Source of the DNA: Heliopora coerulea
Taxonomy: Eukaryota > Cnidaria > Anthozoa > Scleralcyonacea > Helioporidae
NCBI GenBank assembly: GCA_030142905.1
Contig: JASJOG010000153.1
Location: 753,620-817,619 of the forward strand
Direction: 5' to 3'
Length of the DNA: 64,000 bases
The notes beneath the pieces are model-generated. The model did no database searches. It was not told where the DNA came from and saw only the letters and a list, made by a program, of their open reading frames with translations. The position numbers and the translations under genes were made by a program. Numbering within the stretch: the stretch's first letter is position 1; each line of letters starts with the position of its first letter. Shown here one piece after another: positions 9,355 through 18,960 of this stretch.

Positions 9355-9699
9355 TTGATTTTACAAATTCAAAACATAAAAAAAATGCAATATGTGATTT
9401 GCGAAGGTTACAAAAATAGTTTAATTTTTTGTGATTATCTTTTAAGCATAGAGAATTTTATGTATTTCACGTTATTATCTCAACTTCAAGTAGTTTCATT
9501 GCATACTGTTGCTAATTTATGCATGAATCATTTGGCCACAAACAGATTACCGCTATATATGTCTTTGAACACAACCAACGAATCAAAATTTGTAAGAACT
9601 TTTTTAAAATTAAGCAAATTTGAATTTCATTACAGTAGTATCAAATATAGAATACCTGCAATAATCAATCATAATTACGATTGTAATTTATTGAAATAA
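9355..9699 (+). CDS. Hypothetical protein, 114 residues
   Basis: Intact small frame. The start may be Met11 (base 9385, after an A-rich tract). It is rich in Leu, Asn, Tyr and Cys with amphipathic segments, but shows no recognisable motif. It lies in the plus-strand cluster with the two preceding genes and converges on the minus-strand gene that ends at 9725. Confidence 0.5.
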   Translation: MILQIQNIKKMQYVICEGYKNSLIFCDYLLSIENFMYFTLLSQLQVVSLHTVANLCMNHLATNRLPLYMSLNTTNESKFVRTFLKLSKFEFHYSSIKYRIPAIINHNYDCNLLK

Positions 9700-9724
9700 A
9701 TTAATAAATGTTGTTTCATACCTT

Positions 9725-10162
9725 TCACAAATGTTTTGTCAGCTCATCTTCAACCCAATATGGAATGTTTGATTCTTCTTTAATCAAGCGATGCTTTGAT
9801 TTCATAAGAGACACCAAATGAGGTATCACATCATCATATTGAAAAACAGATGGATATACAATTTCACCTTTGCATGCATATATCCTCCTAACATATTGCA
9901 TGAAAGGAATATTACTAAAATACGACTTTCTTTTTTCCTTTTCTGGCTGTTTCTTAAACCAGATAAACAAATGGTAATAAGAAAACCTTTCACGACTTTC
10001 ATCAATGATTTCACATTCAACTGAACCATCGTGATACAGCAACGCCCAATAATATTTCAGACAACGATTTTTCAAATACTCCAAAATTTTAAATGAACAT
10101 ATTTCTTTCACATCAATTTCACGAAAATCCCATTGAAATTCTGTAGAAGTTGACACTTCCAT
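9725..10162 (-). CDS. Hypothetical protein, 145 residues
   Basis: Intact and clearly protein-like: Trp- and Tyr-rich with charged loops (for example YYWALLYHDGSVECE), consistent with a small globular domain. No family recognised. It is the most downstream member of a minus-strand group with the genes at 10430-11570. Its upstream region faces the short plus-strand start exon at 10307, so 10165-10306 may be a two-way promoter. Confidence 0.65.
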   Translation of the reverse strand: MEVSTSTEFQWDFREIDVKEICSFKILEYLKNRCLKYYWALLYHDGSVECEIIDESRERFSYYHLFIWFKKQPEKEKRKSYFSNIPFMQYVRRIYACKGEIVYPSVFQYDDVIPHLVSLMKSKHRLIKEESNIPYWVEDELTKHL

Positions 10163-10268
10163 TTTTGAAAAAAAATTCCCAATATTAAAATTAACAACAT
10201 CGTCATTTATATAATAAATTTTAATTTATTCATTTATCAACATCCAAATTCTCACTAGATCAAATCCA

Positions 10269-10323
10269 TATAAAAACCACAATCACACTCCAACAATTTA
10301 GAAGCCATGGAGCAATCCACAAG
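10269..10323 (+). promoter_or_regulatory. TATA box and possible short leader exon with splice donor
   Basis: TATAAAAA at 10269-10276 is 30 bases before an ATG at 10307. This opens only 17 coding bases before a near-perfect donor, AAG followed by GTAAGTG at 10324. The phase (two bases left over) is compatible with the acceptor at 14701 used by the candidate spliced gene below. Other acceptors cannot be excluded. No protein is supported without transcript data. Confidence 0.35.
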
Positions 10324-10429
10324 GTAAGTGAAGTTTTACAAAATTTTTTGTATTATAATTCACTCCCACCCAAATCCCATTTTGCTCAAAAATCATATGC
10401 ATTACACGTCGTCCTGGTTTCAACTAAAG

Positions 10430-10657
10430 CTATTCTCTATTTTCTCTAACATTCGGAAGAAGCAATGTTAATGTCTCTTCAATTGCAAATCCTCGTAAAT
10501 GTACGACAGAAGTACTCTTGGTTCTCCATTTAATCATTCCGGTCATCAGTTCGGTCATGCACAATTCAGAGGTCAATTTCAGTTCGTTTCGATCAGACTT
10601 GATTTTCGACCAAAATTCATAATTTTCAACAACTCTTGCCTTTTCTTCTTCGATGGT
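10430..10657 (-). CDS. Coding-like fragment, probably the 3' part of the 11211 gene
   Basis: 75 open codons between an upstream stop and TAG at 10430-10432, without an ATG. The composition is strongly protein-like (IEEEKARVVENYEFWSK and MIKWRTKSTSVVHLRGF). It probably continues the gene that starts at 11211 through one or two frame changes or a short intron: an ATTGATAG acceptor-like string sits directly before it, and the intervening 10660-10790 reads in other frames. Function unknown. Confidence 0.4.
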   Translation of the reverse strand, partial: TIEEEKARVVENYEFWSKIKSDRNELKLTSELCMTELMTGMIKWRTKSTSVVHLRGFAIEETLTLLLPNVRENRE

Positions 10658-10764
10658 CTATCAATTTCGCAAACATGATTAGAACAACAAAACACTTGGC
10701 TGATTTTCCATAAATTATGTCTCCAAATAGTGTTTTGCTATGATTTGATGAATAAAGCAGACCG

Positions 10765-11211
10765 TCATCTTTCCGCTTCAGATTCTTTTTCTTCAGTGAC
10801 TTTATTCTCTTCCTCAGATGTATCCACAAACACATTTCCACAATAATTATAAAATGTTTTAAAATCATCAATATCTTCAAAAGCATCTTCTTCAAGAATG
10901 AAATCTTTGTCAACATATATTGTAGATGCAATTCCCTCAATAACAAACCGATTACTTTTCCTAAGACTTCTGAGACCAAAAAATTTCAAAGCAAATTTAA
11001 CCCTTCCATTCACTCCTTGAACTATTTCATTTAGGTCGTGTGAAGTTTTCAATTCCATTGTTGAATATCGCCATCCATGGGAACGAAGATAATCTTTACA
11101 ATAATAAGTTACATGATTACCGTTGACATCGGAAGTTTCAATACACAATTTGTTTAAAAATCTTGCATGCTCGCCTTGAACAGAAAAATATCTATACAAA
11201 TGCATTTTCAT
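10765..11211 (-). CDS. Hypothetical protein, 148 residues, possibly truncated
   Basis: Starts at an ATG that overlaps the stop of the upstream gene as ATGA (11208-11211), so the pair is tightly coupled. The N-terminal 115 residues are globular (YRYFSVQGEHARF at the start). The end is a charged Glu-rich tail, EEENKVTEEKESEAER, after which neighbouring frames remain open (10626-10979 and 10430-10657). The gene therefore probably once ran about 250 residues. No family recognised. Confidence 0.6.
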   Translation of the reverse strand: MKMHLYRYFSVQGEHARFLNKLCIETSDVNGNHVTYYCKDYLRSHGWRYSTMELKTSHDLNEIVQGVNGRVKFALKFFGLRSLRKSNRFVIEGIASTIYVDKDFILEEDAFEDIDDFKTFYNYCGNVFVDTSEEENKVTEEKESEAER

Positions 11212-11570
11212 CTAATTCTCTTATAACATGTTTCCATAACTTCAAACGACGAACTCATTTCATCACACGTGGGAATGATATAAATTCCTTTACAAGTTTT
11301 ACATATATAGTCACCCAACACATCTGCATTAACATAACCAACACAGTCAATAAAATCCTGAAAATTTGCAGTAAACAAATCAAAATCAAAATCACGAGTA
11401 AGCACGTTATCTTGATAACTAGGAATAACATGTTTCCCAATCACATTACCCAAAGCATAATATTTCAAATAATCCTCGCGAATAGCTTCAAAAGATTTCA
11501 TACACAAACAATCTTCAACAACACCATGCATCAATCGTTTCAGCACAACCAACCCCTTTTTGCTTTCCAT
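11208..11570 (-). CDS. Hypothetical protein, 120 residues, with a Cys pair
   Basis: Intact frame. It has FDFDLF and CKTC motifs, the latter with a second Cys 10 residues on, possibly one zinc knuckle. The stop overlaps the next start by four bases. It is the first gene of the 11570-9725 minus-strand run. It is separated from the Tigger insertion by about 250 bases of spacer (11571-11816) in which I see no gene. Function unknown. Confidence 0.6.
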   Translation of the reverse strand: MESKKGLVVLKRLMHGVVEDCLCMKSFEAIREDYLKYYALGNVIGKHVIPSYQDNVLTRDFDFDLFTANFQDFIDCVGYVNADVLGDYICKTCKGIYIIPTCDEMSSSFEVMETCYKRIR

Positions 11571-11816
11571 ATATACAAATTACTGCAACTTCAAACGTCT
11601 CTTCAGAGACAAGACGCGTGGTGCAAAGCATCACACCATCCGACAACCCGATTTCAGCTGTTGAAACCTTCACCACACCAGGGTCGAAGCGAGTAATCGA
11701 TCTCGTAACAGGGGTTGACCAAAACTTCGACCCATCATTTTATTCGTTTTGTTTGAGTATTATTTTAATCAATCTCACAAGTTTCAGTCAAGAAACTTGT
11801 TTGGTTGAAACAAATA

Positions 11817-14014
11817 CAGTCGAACCTCGATTATCCGGACTCACTGGGACCGGGATAAAGAGTCCGGATAATCGAGAGTCCGGATAATCGAGAATATGAA
11901 TGTCAACGAGACAAAAATAAAACTAATTAAGTTAGAAATGCGGGAATTAATGGTGCACATATTATCGTTGGACATACATGAATACAAAACATTTACAAAC
12001 AACTTCATGCAAAAACTATTTACATTGGTTTTCTAGATATACAGTATAGGTTTTACCCTCGCTTAAAATGTTGGAGCAAATTGGTTTGCTTCAAAGAACA
12101 TCATGTTCGCACTGCCAATTCCATCATTCTTCGAAGCTGCATAATTTGAATAGTGTCAACATTGTTCTGTATTTCCATCCATGACAAACACTTTCTAAAA
12201 CATTCTACAGCTTCAAAATTTGAGACAGTGTTCTCATCTTCACCTTCGTCTTCCTCGTCGCTGGTCACTTCATCTTCTTCAACCGATTGTTCTGCAACAC
12301 TCGCCAAAATTTGTTTGTCTGACATCTGTGGCGTAGTAGGAAGTTCAGTTTCGGCATTTAACCAGGCTTCGACATCAGAAGAAAGACCTTCACTGTTGCC
12401 AACTCAACTCAAAACTTCCATCATGGTTTCGGCGTAAATATCCTCTTGTTCTGGCTGAGAAACAGTTGGCTGGTCGTTGGGGTGAGTTTGCAGCTTACTG
12501 AATGCCTTGGATATGGAATCAGAGCTTCCCTCTTCCCACGCATCAGCAAGCATATAGAGTGCATCTTTCACAGTGTGTTGCTTTACCATTTCCTTGATGT
12601 TTTGTGTTGGATCAAGGTCTTGAGCGTAAATCACTTTCTGAAGGAGTTTCCGCTTGTAACGGGTCTTCATTGCTTGTAAGATGCCTTGATCCATTGGCTG
12701 AATCAGCGAAGTTGTGTTTGGAGGGAGAAACACACAAGTAACAGAACCATCGCGGCTCCTCAGTTCCTCGGGATGGGCAGAACAGTTGTCGATCACCAAT
12801 AAAGCTTTAGGTGAAGGAATGTTTTGCGTAAGCTGGTGGTGTTTAACAGCCGGGACGAAGTCTTTCTTAAACCACTCGGCAAAAATCTCAGAGTTCATCC
12901 AGGCGTTCCTCTGTGACTTGTAAATGACTGGTAAAGCATCCATGTTTACGTTCTTAAAACAACGCGGCTTGGCAAATTTCCCAATCAGAACAGGTTTCAG
13001 TTTATGTGTTCCTGTGGCATTTGCACAACCAAGGACAGTCAAACGATCCTTTGATTTTTTGAAGCCCGGGGCAGATTTCTCACGGCATGACACAAGGGTT
13101 CTTTCCGGTAAACATTTCCACAGAAGTCCCGTTTCGTCAGCATTGTAGATTTGTTCGGGGGTTAAACCTTTCTCTTCGATCATTTTATGCAACTTATGCA
13201 AAAAAGGCTCAACAGTTTCTTCCGCTGCAGAAAGTTTTTCACCTTGGATACTAAGGTTTCTTATTCCATGGCGATTTTTGAATTTCTCTAACCATCCTGA
13301 TGAAGCTTTAAAGGATTCGCTGTCTATGACTGTCTCCACGTGTAACTGTCTGTAGAAGTGCTTTGCTTTCTCTTGAAGAAGGGGACCGGAAATTGGAGTG
13401 CCAGATGTTCTTTGCTGAATAAACCAGGCATACAGGGCTTTATCTAGTTGTTCATCACTTGCAATCTTCAAAGATTTTCGCTGCAATCCTTCGCTCGTCT
13501 CCAAGTTGTCGGCGAACTTCATGATCTTTTCTCTGTTCTTTCGTATATCAGAGATCTGCTGCTTGCTGACGCCGTATTCAAGTGATAAGTGTGTTCCTTT
13601 TTCTCCTTTGTCTAATCGTAAAATAATTGATTGTTTATCTTTTATCGAAAGAATGGATCGCTTACGCTTTGTGGACATGATTATCGGAAAACTGTGACGC
13701 TAGCTCGTGTGATTTGCATACATACCACGCGGATCAAGCCAGTCTAGCGTGAAATTTTACTTAGCAACGAAACAGCTGTGAGCCAATCAGAATTTAGCGG
13801 AATACACCTCATCCCCAACAACGTATACGATCGTTGGTTTCGCTGTTCGAAAGGAAAACAAATCTGTTTCAATTGCACTTCAATGGAAGGAAAAATAATT
13901 CCCATTGATCTTTATAAGTACTAATTAATATTCATGAAAAATTGGGACCAGAGAAAAAGTCCGGATAATCGAGAAGTCCGGATAATCGAGGTCCGGATAA
14001 TCGAGGTTCGACTG
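11817..14014. mobile_element. Tigger/pogo-type DNA transposon inserted in the viral element
   Basis: Terminal inverted repeats begin CAGTCGAACCTCGATTATCC at 11817 and end with its complement at 14014. The element is flanked by TA on both sides (11815-11816 and 14015-14016), the target duplication of Tc1/mariner/pogo elements. Inside each terminus the unit GTCCGGATAATCGAGA is repeated two or three times, probably transposase-binding sites. It is 2,198 bases with one transposase gene on the minus strand. Viral-type sequence resumes on both sides, so it landed after the virus integrated or in a related copy. Confidence 0.9.
12101..13678 (-). pseudogene. Tigger/jerky-like transposase with one in-frame stop
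   Basis: A main frame of 424 codons (13678-12404) continues in the same frame, after a single TGA at 12404-12406, to 12101. Residues 1-55 are a CENP-B-type helix-turn-helix and about 75-145 a second CENP-B DNA-binding domain. The DDE domain has Asp181 (NADETG), Asp297 (VIDNCSAHP) and Asp330 (LIQPMDQG), a DD32D spacing typical of pogo-like enzymes. The part beyond the stop is acidic (EEDEVTSDEEDEGEDE), normal for these proteins. All catalytic residues remain. The truncated protein lacks only the acidic tail, so recent activity is plausible. Confidence 0.9.
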
Positions 14015-14340
14015 TAATTTCAAAACAAATCTCTCAAAACTTAATTATTCATCAATGTTATGTGTTAATGATTCAAAATACCGAGAAATCCATTACCGAG
14101 AAATCATCTTAAATAAACAAAACGCCTTGTCGTTTAAACCTCTTGAAATAATAGGTTTAGATGAATAAGTAGCCTACTCATTCAAAACTCTTGAAAACTC
14201 AAGTGCCTTCAATGACAGTAATCGTATTCCAATTTATTCATCAATCACGCAAACACGATGCAAAGTCAACCGAAGCAAAGCGGCCCAAAACCAAACAACA
14301 AGAAGGTAAGCGTATTTTTTTGCTTTTATTTCCAACAAAA

Positions 14341-15002
14341 ATGAACAAAACAAACTTCAAAACACATCAAAAGAATTATAATCACAAAACAAAACAACAC
14401 ATGAAAAAATTTTTGCAAATTCTCACTCAAGACGAAACGTCAACATTAATGGCAAGAATCGATGAACATTTCAAACTGGAATATAGGTAAATCAAATTCT
14501 CATTTTTACTTAACTAACAATCCGATCCATCTTTCAAATGCATTTTGAACACCACATAACCAACGACAAAGCCACAACTCACGAAGGATGAACAGTGTTC
14601 CGCTTAAAAGCCGTGACTTCAAAAGTATGGCACACACAAAACATCAACAACAAAAATTTATACATTTTCAAAACATTAATGTCACTCTGTTTTTGTCATA
14701 GAGAAACATCAATCAACCAGAATCATAATGCAAATTTCCAATTCAACAGTGATCGATTTCACGAACAGAAAACAAGACCTTTCCACCACACCCTCACAAG
14801 TTATGAGAAACAATTCACTCAAACCGAAGATAGACCTTATAGGCACAATCAAGAAACAGAAGTCTCATACAATCTACGATCAAGAATTATTTACAAAAGA
14901 AAACAGAAACCAAACCATGAAAATTCTTACAAAAAACGAAGATTTGGTTCCGTGGATATATCACAGCTGCTTCGGAATGTAAAAGCAAAAAAACAACAAT
15001 AA
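14341..15002 (+). CDS. Candidate two-exon basic protein of the viral element
   Basis: Exon 1 runs from ATG 14341 to 14486 and ends TATAG before GTAAAT. Exon 2 starts at 14702 after TTTTTGTCATAG and runs to TAA at 15002. The phase (two bases plus one) joins them without a stop. The product of about 148 residues has an amphipathic helix in exon 1 and a basic, Gln/Asn-rich exon 2 with clusters such as YKRKQK and KKRRFG, resembling a nuclear or DNA-condensing protein. A second open frame (14728-14982) overlaps exon 2. A separate start exon at 14258-14305 also ends at a GTAAGC donor. Splicing is predicted only. Confidence 0.45.
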
Positions 15003-15292
15003 AAAAGTCCCAACAGCGCTATGTGTGTATGTTGTTTCAAAAGGTAAGAGCGACTTGTATATCCTATCGACGAATTCAATCGGTAAACCATCACGTTTTA
15101 TTAATACTCTGTCACATACACAGTATAGCTTGTTGTATTTTATCACGGGTCGTTATCGTTTCTTACCGCGTCAAAAACAAAACTGCAAAACCGTGATTGT
15201 AATCACGATTTTTCTTCCCACAAAAGGTGCAAAATAAAACCAAACGGCGACCAAAGGGGTCTTCAATACCCTAGTGATTTTTATCGCTTCGT
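15003..15292 (+). other. Spacer upstream of the tRNA gene
   Basis: No gene supported. It contains another short ATG exon with a donor (ATG at about 15021, GTAAGA at about 15044) and a small hairpin, CCGTGATTGTAATCACG, at about 15190-15206. The composition is less AT-rich than the viral genes. It may be viral terminal sequence or flanking host DNA. Confidence 0.3.
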
Positions 15293-15302
15293 TGACAAGA
15301 AA

Positions 15303-15375
15303 GCTTGATTAGCTCAGTTGGTAGAGCGTTCGGCTTTTAACCGAATGGTCGCAGGTTCAAGTCCTGCATCAAGCT
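15303..15375 (+). tRNA. tRNA-Lys (anticodon UUU)
   Basis: Complete cloverleaf: acceptor stem GCTTGAT/ATCAAGC (7 of 7 pairs), D arm GCTC/GAGC, anticodon stem TTCGG/CCGAA around loop CTTTTAA (anticodon TTT), T arm GCAGG/CCTGC with loop TTCAAGT. No intron and no encoded CCA. The Pol III A box (TAGCTCAGTTGG, 15309-15320) and B box (GGTTCAAGTCC, 15354-15364) are present, and a TTTTT terminator is at about 15388-15392. The base at the discriminator position is T where animal tRNA-Lys usually has G. A 9-base inverted repeat flanks the gene (see findings). Confidence 0.93.
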
Positions 15376-15392
15376 GTTTTCTTGTCATTTTT

Positions 15393-15775
15393 CCCCATTC
15401 TTCTCCGAAGCAAAGCAACTCTTGCTGTCCAAAAACAAGAGTTGTCAGAGAGGAGAGGGTATTTCGGGTTTTGCATGGCCGTTGGTTACCAAAATCCCCC
15501 TCGAGACGACCCTAGGTAGGTCCGCACGCACTAAGACCAACCCACCCCAAAACCGGACAGGCCTATTTCAGTATTCATAAATCCAGTGCTCCGATTGGTC
15601 TAGCCGTTAATAGGAAATTCCAAAGTCACTCCCCCTGACGATAATTCCCAATCCGGCCCTCCCGTTGGTCCATTCAAAATTTCCAGCCTCCTCATTGGTA
15701 AGTCTTTGGAATAATCTCCTCTCCAGCTTATACTACTGGCTTGGCTGCCAGTTGAAGTCAAAAACAGGGCAAACA
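15393..15775. promoter_or_regulatory. GC-richer, CCAAT-box-rich stretch at the edge of the viral element
   Basis: No gene. Read on the minus strand, it has ACCAAT/ACCAAC boxes at about 15485, 15595, 15667 and 15695, plus AGTATAAGC at 15726-15734, an arrangement like a TATA plus NF-Y promoter firing leftward into the element. The base composition differs sharply from both sides. It is either the terminal inverted repeat of the virus-like element or a host promoter. The other terminus is outside the window, so this cannot be settled here. Confidence 0.35.
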
Positions 15776-16518
15776 TCATAGGACAGCATATTCAGTGGCT
15801 TCATCACAAAACGATTCAAGCAACTGGGAAGATTCTGTTAGTTCCAGGATATTTTCTGCCTTATGCATTGCTGATACTGATTTTTGAACATTGTTGTCTT
15901 CAAAGGCTAATTGCAGAAAGGTATGCCGTTTTCCAATGCTGTCAACTTTCAAACTCAGTTTGGCAACTGCATCCATTACTTGCTTAAGGGACGTGTCTTT
16001 TTCCAAAACAGTTGTATCCAACTTTGCAAACTCGAGTAGTGTTTTCTGACTCTTTGCTGACAGGTACTATTTTTGGGAAAGGGAATCTTCAGACAAATCG
16101 TCATCAAGAGAGTCCCAGGGATTCACTTTTGGCTTGTTTGGATCGGGATGTTCATTTGTTTCCTCTGGTCCCTGTAAATTTTGAAACTCAATTTCAGATA
16201 AATCGTCGGTTTCATTAATAAGGTTGTCATCAAGGGGTAAAGACTGCATACTTGAAAGCGATTTGGTGTGACAACCGAGGTGGAGTTTATTTCCTTTGCC
16301 ATCTTTTCTGCAAGTAAGGCAACCTCTGGTGCTGTTGAAGGTGCAAAGCAACACAAGTTGTTGTCTGGTAAGTTGTGCCATCTCTCCTTATGATGCTTTA
16401 TGCTCGATGAATCTATACGGCATATACTTATAAATCTTTTGTCTCTTTTTCCTTGTAAATGCAGCTTCATACATTGAAGGCAAATGTGCTTCTCACTCTT
16501 TTTGGTAGTGCACTCCAT
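15776..16518 (-). pseudogene. Zinc-finger protein remnant (transposon- or host-derived)
   Basis: Starts at 16518 with a CLQC...H-x4-H type finger (IKHHKERWH). It shifts frame around 16270-16320, continues as an acidic linker (LDDDLSEDSLSQK), hits an in-frame TAG at 16067-16069, and resumes in that same frame to 15776. Three pieces of one reading frame are therefore visible. The finger resembles the N-terminal DNA-binding finger of transposon-derived proteins, but I cannot name the family. Confidence 0.45.
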
Positions 16519-17840
16519 GGTTTTATTCTTCTTTTCTGGAACTGGATGTTATTCCTTGCTTGAGCAACCTTTTGTCCAGTCCCATATAAGTTGCCATTTC
16601 TTGGAAACCTGATCATCCTTTTTAAAGGGTTTCACTGATGTAAAAATACATGGAATGTTTATTGTACTTGCCAAAATGTTTTGTTATTTATGTCAAACTT
16701 GAAAAACATGTTCACCTTTTCAAGTTTAAGGAAAAGTTGATTATAAAGATGTTTTACCTGTATTTTCACACTTGGAGCAAATTACTTTCTGCCCATAACC
16801 TTCTTCTCCTGCCAGCTTACCACACAATAAATGCATCAATTTGTTGCACTACTGACATCTGTGTCCTCCTGTCAACTCCTTAGAACATATGACATACATA
16901 TTGATGATCATCCATTTCTAAAATTTCCAACTAAAAGAAAAGTAATGCTAAGTATGCCTAATGTGAAAAAAGTTATGTGAAAATAAACTAGTTTCAACTT
17001 TTTAGTATGTTTACAATCGGCAAACCAACAATTACTGATCTATTATCAAATCAAACAGTGAAACAGTTTATTAAGTGTGTCAGTCTACTAATAAAGTAAT
17101 ATACTGTAATACTGCACCTCTTTCAGCCCTTTTGAAGTCCTGGCATCTTTAGTATATTTCTTTAAAAGTTCCTTGAGTGAAAAAAGCCGCCATGCACCGA
17201 TGCATGTCAAAAAGATCCGTGTGGGTGAATAACTTATAGGTAAAAATTGCCGGACAAAAAAGTCGGCGTTAAAAACATATGTAGCAATCTCAACTATCAG
17301 TAACTTCTAAAGCTTACAAGTTTTAATATTTCTGAACCACAGTTTGTTGAATTTACAACTAGTGAGGTACTACTGTTCTAAAAATAAAACAAAAACCTTA
17401 ATGGCTTTGATGGCAATTACAATTTCCAGTAACAGACGAATTGACATTTGAAAACTAACTTTGTTTAATACTGTCAATACACTGACTGACAGCTACCGTC
17501 ACCGCGCCACCATATACACCACAGAAGCAAACCATATGCCACTATGCCAAGAATCAACCTAATCTCATGCCAAAGATCTTCGGGATTTACTACATGGAAT
17601 GCACCCTGGCCAGGCTTAAATATACCAACCAAACAAATATTTCTAGAATTGTTTTGCTAAAATAGTACCTACTTCAATTTCTTCCCATCTATCAGAGATT
17701 TATAAACGTACCATAAGGAATTAACTAAAAATAGGAAAATACTGTTGCAAATATGAGGTCTTATACTGTATGCTATGTAAAATGTAAACAAACAGTTCTT
17801 AATGATGCATCTCATGTGAAATAAATCAGGAACAAATTAT
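16519..17840. other. AT-rich sequence without recognised genes
   Basis: No supported gene or repeat on either strand. The open frames are short and low in complexity. Confidence 0.3.
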
Positions 17841-17847
17841 ACCAGTC

Positions 17848-18052
17848 CAGAACCATTTATTTGATATCAAAAGAGTAGAGGTAACGAATGAAACAAATTT
17901 AGCACACTGAAGCCTTCCTCACTTCATCAGAGTGTGACTCTTAAATAGTCACACTCTGATAAAGTCAGAAAGACCCCAGTGTGCTAAATTTGTGTTGTTT
18001 TTGCATCCAAATCTCTTTACTATTCTTAATGTAAAATAAATGGTTCTAAATC
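17848..18052. repeat. Foldback/MITE-like element
   Basis: An imperfect palindrome of about 205 bases. AGAACCATTTATTT at the left matches AAATAAATGGTTCT at the right, AAATTTAGCACACTG matches CAGTGTGCTAAATTT, and AGAGTGTGACT matches AGTCACACTCT at the centre. Non-coding, consistent with a small non-autonomous element. Confidence 0.6.
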
Positions 18053-18960
18053 TCTTGGCACATGCATTTCAAAGTATTCTAGGAAAAAGACCCTATGCCA
18101 AAATGCTGATGTTTTGTTTCTGTATATCCTTTGAATGGAAGGTGGTCCCTCAGCAGAATACAAAACAAAATCACAAAAATTGCAACTGTATTTGAAAAGA
18201 GTATGAATGAATTTCTCATAGCAAAATTTCACCACATTCAATTTTAAAATACTGCCTGTTGTACAATTTATTTTCATTGTGTTCATCTATAATATATTGG
18301 ATTGACTTATCTTTAAAAATTTTGAGACATTTTACTTCAATACTGCCAATTATGTTTGCTGTGCTGTTTTTAATCATGCCACATGGGCTTGGTCCTAAAT
18401 ATGGGAATCAGTTGCCAGTGAAAGCCTCATATACTTTCCTGACTTTTGGCTGTGTTTCAATGCTGTACATCATATCTTTTGTTGTCACATGCTTCGGAAA
18501 CCACAAGTTGTTTTTAATCCAGTTGGAAAACTGCCCCATTGACTCCTCTTTTCCCAACAAGAGTAGGCTGTTTTGCACTTGGATGCTGTTAGTCTTGCAA
18601 CCACCTCTAATATTCATTTTGCCATCGAGTTCTAGGTATTTCCAAAACAAAGGTCTGGCTCCTCAATGCTATAAAACTCACTCCTTAAAGAATTCTTGAA
18701 TGCAGAGACCAGTTTTTCTAGAATAGTTTGTCTGTATTCATCAAAGGGGTAGTCTTCATATTTGATTCTCAGAGACAATTCCCTCCTTGAAACTTCATTT
18801 CTTTTGGCACTGTAGCTTTGGAGGTTCTTGATGAATGAGTTGACATTTTAATCACTAAGACCTCTACAACTTTTGGCCTTGGATCAAAGTTATACAGTTT
18901 GGATTTACAGGCCCTCTTGGTTCATATGATGCCTTGTGCATTGTAGTGGGATTCTTCATT
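18053..18960 (-). pseudogene. Decayed transposon-like coding traces
   Basis: Minus-strand frames at 18026-18286, 18408-18650 and about 18650-18900 give protein-like but interrupted stretches (for example YEDYPFDEYRQTILEKL, and FWKYLELDGKM with a following frame change). They read in different frames with stops between. No family is recognised; it may be the N-terminal half of the hAT-like protein downstream. Confidence 0.25.

Noticed and set aside
12153..13148. Several plus-strand open frames within the Tigger element
   Set aside because: They lie opposite the transposase gene and are explained as antisense shadows.
15318..15515. 65-codon open frame starting inside the tRNA
   Set aside because: Overlaps a perfect tRNA cloverleaf; low plausibility as protein.
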